A stretch of 7,693 nt of DNA from contig JAAXJP010000565.1 in the NCBI GenBank assembly GCA_012269805.1, forward strand, positions 1-7,693, read 5' to 3'. Origin of the DNA: Rubrivirga sp. Its GTDB lineage: Bacteria > Bacteroidota > Rhodothermia > Rhodothermales > Rubricoccaceae. Both the position numbers and the translations under genes were made by a program. Numbering within the stretch: position 1 is the stretch's first letter; the number at the start of each line of letters is the position of its first letter. Of this stretch, positions 1 to 7,693 are shown in pieces. The notes under the pieces are model-generated. The model was given only the letters and a program-made list of their open reading frames with translations, made no database searches and had not been told where the DNA came from.

Positions 1-18
1 TCCTCTCCCCCGGGGGGG

Positions 19-53
19 GGGGTGGGGGGCTGTGTTGAACAGCCCCCCACCCC
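19..53. terminator. Perfect 15-bp G/C-rich inverted repeat, probable terminator or insulator
   Basis: Positions 19-33 are exactly reverse-complementary to 39-53, with a 5-base loop (GTTGA, 34-38). After a G-G mismatch (18/54) the stem can extend by three or four more pairs (14-17 with 55-58). There is no T-run on either side, so it is not a classical intrinsic terminator in either direction. Its place in the only non-coding stretch of the window, just before a dense gene cluster, fits a transcription stop for an upstream gene or a transcript-stabilising hairpin. The left arm lies in a run of 11 G (12-22) followed by T and 6 G (24-29), so G-quadruplex formation is also possible. The structure is plainly visible; its role is inferred. 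Confidence 0.45.
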
Positions 54-177
54 GCCCTGGGGGGGCCCGCCTCACACTGCGGGGGGCCCCGCGTCGTTTG
101 GGCCGGAGGGGAACCCTAGGGCCGCCCGTCACGTGGGGCCGACATCGCTACCTTCCGTCCGCCCCGCCACCCCGCCC
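54..177 (+). other. Non-coding leader before rodZ; no confident promoter
   Basis: This stretch separates the hairpin from the rodZ start. A second, imperfect inverted repeat is visible: 62-70 can pair with 79-90 if G84-86 bulge out. A Shine-Dalgarno-like GGAGG lies at 105-109, but no ATG, GTG or TTG follows at a usable distance. A TAccTTcc string at 149-156 faintly resembles the TAnnTTTG -7 element of Bacteroidota-type promoters, but no matching TTG element sits at the right spacing upstream, so I do not call it a promoter. The promoter for the downstream genes is expected here or just outside the window. Confidence 0.4.
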
Positions 178-1293
178 GTGCCCTCCGGATCGTTCGAAGC
201 CGACCTCCGCGCCACCCGCGAAGCCAAGGGGCTCTCGCTGAGTGACATCCAACAGCAGACGCGGATCCCCGTCGACGTTCTCCGCCGGTTCGAGGACGGC
301 GACCTCGTGGGCGACCCGACCTACGGGGAGGTCTACCTCAAGAACCTGCTCCAGTCATACGCCAAGGCCGTGGGGTTGCCGCCCAGTGGGGTTGTCGCGG
401 CCTACGGCGAGCGGCAAGCGGGCAGCTACCGCGGGGCGCTCCACCCGGACTACGAGCCGGGCGCTGAGCGGGCCCCCGAGCCGGAGTCCGAGCGGCCGGC
501 GGCGGGGCCCCCATCCGAGCCGTCGAAGGCGGGTCCGCCCGCCTCGGCTTCGGCCCCGCCCCGGCCCGATCCGCCGCGAGAGTCGCCGAGCAAGGCGGCT
601 TCGGCCTCGGCTCCGCCCGCCGTCCAGGCCCTCCGCCAGGCGCCGACGCCCGAGAGCCGGCCGGCCACTAAGGAGCCGCCCAAGACGCTCGCCCAGGCCC
701 GCGTCAACCGGCCCGCCGTCCCGACGGCCCGCCGCTCGTTCGACAAGAACTGGACGACGATCCTGGCCCTGTTCGGCCTCGTCGTGGTCGCGCTCGGCCT
801 CGCGTTCTACTTCCTCATCTTCGCCGGCGACGACGCCGAGGTCGACGAGCCGGACACCGTCGCCGTGTCCGCCGACGCCGACGACGCCCCGGTTGAGGTC
901 GACTCGGCGGGCGTCGGGGCCGGCGCGGCCGCCGGCGGCCCCCAGCTCCAGTTCCCGATCCGCGCCGTCGTCACGGCCGGCGGCGACGGGCTCCAGTCGT
1001 TCCGCGTGACGACCGACGACGGCGACCGGCGGCCCTACTGGATCGAGGCCGGTAACTCGGAGACGTACGAGGCGGACTCCGTGCTCGTGCTCTGGGGCGA
1101 GGACCCGAGCCAGGACTTTTCCGAAGCGACCGTCGAGATCCAGGGCCTGCGCTTCACGCCGCAGAGCGGGCGCCCGCTCCGCATCGACCGCCAGACGGGC
1201 CAGCGCCTGCTCGACTCGCTCGCGACGGCGCCGGCCGCGCCGGCCCCGACCGGTGGCACGCCGCCGGCCGAGGACCCGAACGCGTTCGAGTAG
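178..1293 (+). CDS. rodZ: RodZ-like cell-shape protein (HTH domain, one TM helix, DUF4115-like domain)
   Basis: RodZ is a bitopic inner-membrane protein that links the cytoplasmic MreB filament to the elongation machinery. The 371-residue product has the family architecture in order. A helix-turn-helix domain occupies about residues 5-75 (start FEADLRATREAKGLSL, end YLKNLLQSYAKAVGL). A Pro/Ala/Glu-rich cytoplasmic linker runs about 80-185. Basic residues then precede one transmembrane helix at about 192-217. An acidic stretch follows at 218-245 (11 of 28 residues Asp or Glu), then a periplasmic DUF4115-like beta domain at about 256-350 and an Ala/Pro tail. I chose the GTG at 178 because the HTH begins right after it. 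The frame stays open to a GTG at 22, but that lies inside the hairpin and adds only low-complexity Pro/Gly sequence; GTG 133 is a weaker alternative. No ribosome-binding site is evident. The stop codon abuts the ligA ATG. MreB, MreC and other shape genes are not in the window. A phage-type or other HTH regulator is unlikely given the TM helix and C-terminal domain. Confidence 0.87.
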   Translation: MPSGSFEADLRATREAKGLSLSDIQQQTRIPVDVLRRFEDGDLVGDPTYGEVYLKNLLQSYAKAVGLPPSGVVAAYGERQAGSYRGALHPDYEPGAERAPEPESERPAAGPPSEPSKAGPPASASAPPRPDPPRESPSKAASASAPPAVQALRQAPTPESRPATKEPPKTLAQARVNRPAVPTARRSFDKNWTTILALFGLVVVALGLAFYFLIFAGDDAEVDEPDTVAVSADADDAPVEVDSAGVGAGAAAGGPQLQFPIRAVVTAGGDGLQSFRVTTDDGDRRPYWIEAGNSETYEADSVLVLWGEDPSQDFSEATVEIQGLRFTPQSGRPLRIDRQTGQRLLDSLATAPAAPAPTGGTPPAEDPNAFE

Positions 1294-4082
<2,789 letters not shown>

Positions 4083-4085
4083 CCC

Positions 4086-5651
4086 GTGCTCACGCCGCTC
4101 GACCACGTCGTCCTCGCGCTCTACGCCGTCGGCGTCGTCGCCTTCGGCCTGAAGGCCGGCGGGCGGCAGACCACGACGACGGACTACTTTCTCGGCGGGC
4201 GCGACCTCCCGTGGTGGGCGGTTTGTTTCTCCGTCGTCGCGACCGAGACGAGCACGCTGACCGTCATCGGCGTGCCGGCCGTGGCGTACGGCGGCGCGCT
4301 CACGTTCCTCCAGCTCACGATCGGGTACGTCATCGGACGGGTCGTCGTGGCGTACGTGCTCCTGCCTCGGTACTTCCGCGGGGAGCTCCAGACGGCCTAC
4401 GCGTTCCTCGGCGACCGCTTCGGGGACGGAATGCGTGGGCTCGCGTCGGTCACGTTCCTCGTGACGCGGCTGCTCGCGGACGGCGTCCGGCTGTTCGCCA
4501 CGGCGATCCCGATCCAGGTCGTCGCGCGGGCGGCCGGGTTCGAGGTCGGGTACCCGGCGGTGATCCTCGCGATTGGCGTCGTGACGGCGGCCTACACCTA
4601 TGTCGGCGGGCTGAAGGCCGTCGTGTGGATGGACGTCGTCCAGATGGGGATTTACGTGGGCGGGGCCGTCCTCGCGATCGTGCTCCTCGCGGTTTCGCCG
4701 ATGGCCGGGTCGTGGGCCGCGGCGGCCGAGGCGGGCAAGCTCCAGCTCCTCGACCTCGGCGGCGGCGGGCTCGGGGCCCTCCTGACGTCGCCCTACGCGC
4801 TCCCGGTCGCCGTGCTCGGCGGCGCCGTGTTCTCGATGGCCTCGCACGGGACCGACCAGCTCATCGTCCAGCGGATCCTCGCCTGTCGAGACCTCGCGGA
4901 CGGGCAGAAGGCGATGGTCTGGAGCGGGATCTTCGTCGCCGTCCAGTTCGCGCTGTTCCTGCTCGTCGGGCTGATGCTGTGGGTCCACTACGGCGGGGCG
5001 CCGCTCGCCGACCTCGGGCTGACGCGCGGCGACGAGGTGTTCCCGATGTACATCCTCAACGAGATGCCGGCCGGCCTGCGGGGCCTCTTGCTGGCCGGCA
5101 TCGTGGCGGCCGCCATGAGCACGCTGTCGTCGTCGCTCAACGCCCTGGCGGGGTCGACGCTGATGGACCTCCTCGAGCGGTTCGGCGCCCGGCCCGAGTC
5201 GCCGGACAAGGCGCTCGCCCTCAGCCGCGTGCTCACGCTCGTCTGGGCGGGGGTGTTCGTCGGGTTCGCGATGCTGTTTACCGGGCTCGACAACCCGGTC
5301 GTCGAACTGGGTCTGGGGATCGCCGGGTTCACCTATGGCGGGCTGCTGGGGGCGTTCGCCCTCGGCCTCGTGTCGCAGCGGGCGCTGCAGAGCGACGCCG
5401 TCGTCGCGTTTGTGGTGACGATCGTGGCGATGGTCCTCGTGATCTTCGGGCTCTGGTGGAGCACCGAGACGGCCTCGTGGGTGCTCGACTGGCGGCCGAC
5501 GGCCGCGACGCGAGAGGCGCTGGGCCTGCGCGCCGTCGCCTGGCCGCTCTACCCGGTGATCGGGAGCGCGCTGACCGTCGTGCTCGGGAGCGCGCTCGCG
5601 CTCCGCCACCCGGGAGCCGATGCGGCCCCGGAGCGTCCCACGGGCCCATGA
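4086..5651 (+). CDS. Sodium:solute symporter (SSS/SLC5 family), substrate unknown
   Basis: Inner-membrane secondary transporter that should couple sodium entry to solute uptake. The 521-residue product is almost entirely hydrophobic helices, about 13 by eye, with the N-terminus leading straight into TM1 ([18 protein letters not shown]). Family signatures are [12 protein letters not shown] at about 33-44, the [13 protein letters not shown] helix (about 50-62), [17 protein letters not shown] (about 173-189), [16 protein letters not shown], and [16 protein letters not shown] in the TM8/9 region. By recalled alignment with Vibrio SGLT, the Na2-site positions would be A52, T55, A342, S345 and T346, so the sodium site looks intact. 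The region resembles the SLC5A5/5A6/5A8-like branch, but sugar, amino-acid, monocarboxylate or osmolyte substrates cannot be told apart. The GTG start is 3 bases after the preceding stop, with no obvious ribosome-binding site. Its TGA overlaps the next ATG (ATGA). The C-terminus ends in a short polar tail. Confidence 0.93.
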   Translation: MLTPLDHVVLALYAVGVVAFGLKAGGRQTTTTDYFLGGRDLPWWAVCFSVVATETSTLTVIGVPAVAYGGALTFLQLTIGYVIGRVVVAYVLLPRYFRGELQTAYAFLGDRFGDGMRGLASVTFLVTRLLADGVRLFATAIPIQVVARAAGFEVGYPAVILAIGVVTAAYTYVGGLKAVVWMDVVQMGIYVGGAVLAIVLLAVSPMAGSWAAAAEAGKLQLLDLGGGGLGALLTSPYALPVAVLGGAVFSMASHGTDQLIVQRILACRDLADGQKAMVWSGIFVAVQFALFLLVGLMLWVHYGGAPLADLGLTRGDEVFPMYILNEMPAGLRGLLLAGIVAAAMSTLSSSLNALAGSTLMDLLERFGARPESPDKALALSRVLTLVWAGVFVGFAMLFTGLDNPVVELGLGIAGFTYGGLLGAFALGLVSQRALQSDAVVAFVVTIVAMVLVIFGLWWSTETASWVLDWRPTAATREALGLRAVAWPLYPVIGSALTVVLGSALALRHPGADAAPERPTGP

Positions 5652-7693
5652 GCTTTCTCGAGCGCCTCGGTCTCTCGCCCAAGTCCGGCCGGTACTCCCG
5701 GCGGGCGGGCCTCCGCGCGGACCGCCGCCCCGAGCGCGAGACGCCGTCGATGTCGCGGCAGGAGGTCCTGTCGCGCGTCGGCCTGTTCCTGGTGCTGGCT
5801 GCGCTCGCGCTGCTGGCGTTCCCCAACGTGACGGTCTACGACGGGACGGCCGAGCCCGGCGACGTGTGGCAGCAGGACGACGTCGTCGCGCCGTTCGACT
5901 TCTCGATCCGCCTGCCGGACTCGACGTTCGCGGCCCGCCGCGACTCGGTCCTCCGCTCCGAGGCGCCCATCTTCCGGGATCGGCCCGACGCGCTCGCCCA
6001 GACACTCGCCCGGCTCGACTCCGTCGACGCCCGTCTGGACTCGGCGTTCGTGGCCTTCGTCGACTGGCGGCAGTCGACCGAGCGGCTCGCCGAGGCGCGC
6101 CGGGCCGACCCCGACCGCGACGAGCAGCCCGACCTCGACGCGCTCCGCGCGGCCGTCCGCCGCGACTCGGTCCAGTACGTCGCCCAGCGCGAGTCGCTCA
6201 CGCTCAGCCTCAGCCCGCGGCAGTGGCAGCTCGTCCTGGCCTCGGCCTACGACGTGGCGACGGGGCAGCGCGGCGGGCCGCCGCTCGACGACCTGCTGCT
6301 CGGGGAGGCCAGCCGGATCGCTCGTGAGCTCCTGCCCCGTGGCGTCCTCGACGTCCCCATCGACTCGGTCCGGGCGCCGGAGCTGCTCGTCCAAGACATC
6401 GAGACCCGCAGCGAGACCGCGTTCGCGCGCGCGGACGTCGTCGGGATTGACCAGGCGCCGGTGCTGGCGCGGCGGAGCCTGTTCGCGGCGTTCCCCGAGC
6501 GGCCCGACACGGTCGCCATCGGCGCGGCCCTGTTCGCCTCGGCGCTCGAGCCGTCGTTCGTGTACGACGAGGACGCGACCGAGCGGTTGCGCGAGCAGAC
6601 GCTCCGGTCGGTCCTCCCGACGCGCGGCCGCGTCCGCGAGAACCAGATCATCATCCGGCGCTACGACGAGGTCACGGAGCAGCGGTGGCAGATGCTCCAG
6701 TCGCTCGAGTACGCCCAGCGTGAGCGGAGCGGCGACAAGACGTGGGTCGTGACCGTCCTCGGGCGGACCATCCTCGTGTTCTCGGCCATCGCCCTGTTCT
6801 TCCTCTACACGTACCTCCTCCGACCGACCCTCTTCGCCGACCTCCGCCAGTTCACGTTGGCCTGCATCGTGCTCGGGGCGGTCATCTTCGGGTTTCTGAT
6901 CGCGGGGGCCGTCGAGTGGGGGGCGGCGATCTACGTGGTCCCGGTGTCGCTGGCCTCGATCCTGCTCACGATCGTGTTCGACAGCCGCGTGGGCAGCTTC
7001 GCCACGCTCACGCTGGCGACGATCGGTGGGCTCACCTTCGGGTACAACTTCCCGTTCACGTTCGCGACGCTCATCGTGGGCGTGCTGGCCGTGTTCTCGG
7101 TCCGCGACGTCAAGAACCGGAGCCAGATCCTCGCCTCGGCCGGCCTCGTGCTGCTGGCCTACGTCCTCGTCTTGCTCGGCCACGAGCTCCTCCGCGCCGA
7201 CCCCTTCACGTCGGACTTCTGGGCGGACGTGATCGCCGTCGCCGTCAACGCCGCGCTCATCCTCCTCGCGGCACCTGTGCTGTGGAGCATGGAGCGGGTG
7301 TTCGGCGTGACGACGGACCTGACGCTCCTCGAGCTCTCCGACACGAACCGGCCGCTGTTGAAGAAGCTCTCGATGCAGGCGCCGGGCACGTTTAACCACT
7401 CGCTCCAGGTCGCCAACCTCGCCGAGGCCGCCGCGGACGCGGTCGGCGCGAACGCCCTTCGGGCCCGCGTCGGCGCGCTGTACCACGACATCGGAAAGAT
7501 GCTCAAGCCGGAGTACTTTATCGAGAACCAGCAGCCGGGCGAGAACCCGCACGAAAAGCTGAAGCCGTCGATGAGCGCGCTCGTCATCGCGGCGCACGTC
7601 AAGGAGGGCGTCCAGCTCGGGCGCGAGCAGAACCTCCCGGAGATGGTCATCGACTTTATCGCGAGCCACCACGGGACCGGGCTGATCGAGTTT
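5648..7693 (+). CDS. pgpH: PgpH-like 7TM-HD cyclic-di-AMP phosphodiesterase (C-terminus beyond window)
   Basis: PgpH-type proteins are inner-membrane enzymes whose cytoplasmic HD domain hydrolyses cyclic-di-AMP to pApA. The window encodes 682 residues without a stop. Order: basic cytoplasmic N-terminus (1-42), TM1 (about 43-60), a large extracytoplasmic 7TMR-HDED-like domain (about 62-360), a block of six TM helices (about 366-546), a linker including the DLTLLELSD stretch, then the HD domain (from about 575). Visible metal and catalytic residues are H584 ([12 protein letters not shown]), H613-D614 (YHDIGK), H650 and H674-H675 (SHHGTG). Their spacings (29, 37 and 24 residues) equal those I recall for Listeria PgpH H514/H543/H580/H604. 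The final conserved Asp lies beyond the window. The region before the HD domain is about 70 residues longer than in Listeria, shared between the N-terminus and the extracytoplasmic domain. The start ATG overlaps the symporter stop; the internal Met at residue 35 is a less likely alternative. The substrate is inferred from the family. Confidence 0.93.
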   Translation, partial: MSFLERLGLSPKSGRYSRRAGLRADRRPERETPSMSRQEVLSRVGLFLVLAALALLAFPNVTVYDGTAEPGDVWQQDDVVAPFDFSIRLPDSTFAARRDSVLRSEAPIFRDRPDALAQTLARLDSVDARLDSAFVAFVDWRQSTERLAEARRADPDRDEQPDLDALRAAVRRDSVQYVAQRESLTLSLSPRQWQLVLASAYDVATGQRGGPPLDDLLLGEASRIARELLPRGVLDVPIDSVRAPELLVQDIETRSETAFARADVVGIDQAPVLARRSLFAAFPERPDTVAIGAALFASALEPSFVYDEDATERLREQTLRSVLPTRGRVRENQIIIRRYDEVTEQRWQMLQSLEYAQRERSGDKTWVVTVLGRTILVFSAIALFFLYTYLLRPTLFADLRQFTLACIVLGAVIFGFLIAGAVEWGAAIYVVPVSLASILLTIVFDSRVGSFATLTLATIGGLTFGYNFPFTFATLIVGVLAVFSVRDVKNRSQILASAGLVLLAYVLVLLGHELLRADPFTSDFWADVIAVAVNAALILLAAPVLWSMERVFGVTTDLTLLELSDTNRPLLKKLSMQAPGTFNHSLQVANLAEAAADAVGANALRARVGALYHDIGKMLKPEYFIENQQPGENPHEKLKPSMSALVIAAHVKEGVQLGREQNLPEMVIDFIASHHGTGLIEF

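Noticed and set aside
105..109. GGAGG Shine-Dalgarno-like site
   Set aside because: No start codon follows at 5-12 bases. The next in-frame GTG (133) is about 23 bases away, so it probably arises from local G-richness.
149..156. TAccTTcc as a Bacteroidota-type -7 promoter element
   Set aside because: Only part of the element matches and no TTG element is found at the expected distance upstream.
22..177. N-terminal extension of rodZ from GTG 22
   Set aside because: The start would lie in the G-rich hairpin and add 52 low-complexity residues. The HTH domain begins right after GTG 178.
6742..7395. Plus-strand open frame inside pgpH
   Set aside because: It is out of frame with pgpH, and the translation is Arg/Gly/Pro-rich without motifs; it is a shadow.
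5549..7672. Antisense open frame of 707 codons
   Set aside because: It mirrors the pgpH reading frame, which has clear TM helices and an intact HD motif. No independent start signal or domain supports it.

Overview
The window is a very GC-rich (roughly 70% by eye) bacterial chromosomal segment. It holds five genes, all on the + strand and packed almost without gaps. The gene content suggests a marine, high-GC member of the Rhodothermota (Rubrivirga/Rubricoccus-like), although the species cannot be fixed from this sequence. The pointers are a RodZ-type shape protein, an NAD+-dependent ligase beside a DUF6913-like gene that I associate with Bacteroidota and relatives, a 7TM-HD phosphohydrolase, near-exclusive G/C at third codon positions, GTG starts, and little use of Shine-Dalgarno sequences.

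Layout: positions 1-177 are non-coding. They begin with a run of 11 G inside a perfect 15-bp inverted repeat (19-53) that probably insulates the locus from whatever lies upstream. Next come rodZ (178-1293), ligA (1294-3546), a DUF6913-like gene (3543-4082), a sodium:solute symporter (4086-5651) and a pgpH-like cyclic-di-AMP phosphodiesterase gene (5648 to the window end, C-terminus cut off). The junctions are TAG immediately followed by ATG, a GTGA overlap, a 3-base gap and an ATGA overlap. The five genes therefore look like one transcription unit with translational coupling.

The genes do not form a single pathway. They are housekeeping and envelope functions: cell-shape scaffold anchoring (RodZ), DNA nick sealing (LigA), an unknown (DUF6913-like), sodium-driven solute uptake (SSS) and second-messenger breakdown (PgpH). 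The most suggestive pairing is the overlapping transporter and PgpH genes, because cyclic-di-AMP is a known regulator of osmolyte and potassium balance.

I found no mobile element, CRISPR array, RNA gene or phage gene, and no convincing new system. The details most worth following up are within the proteins. LigA has an apparent CCHC rather than CCCC zinc finger and an extended tail ending in a sliding-clamp-like QGDLF motif. RodZ has Leu at one of the two aromatic positions used for MreB contact. The G-rich hairpin at the start is also notable.
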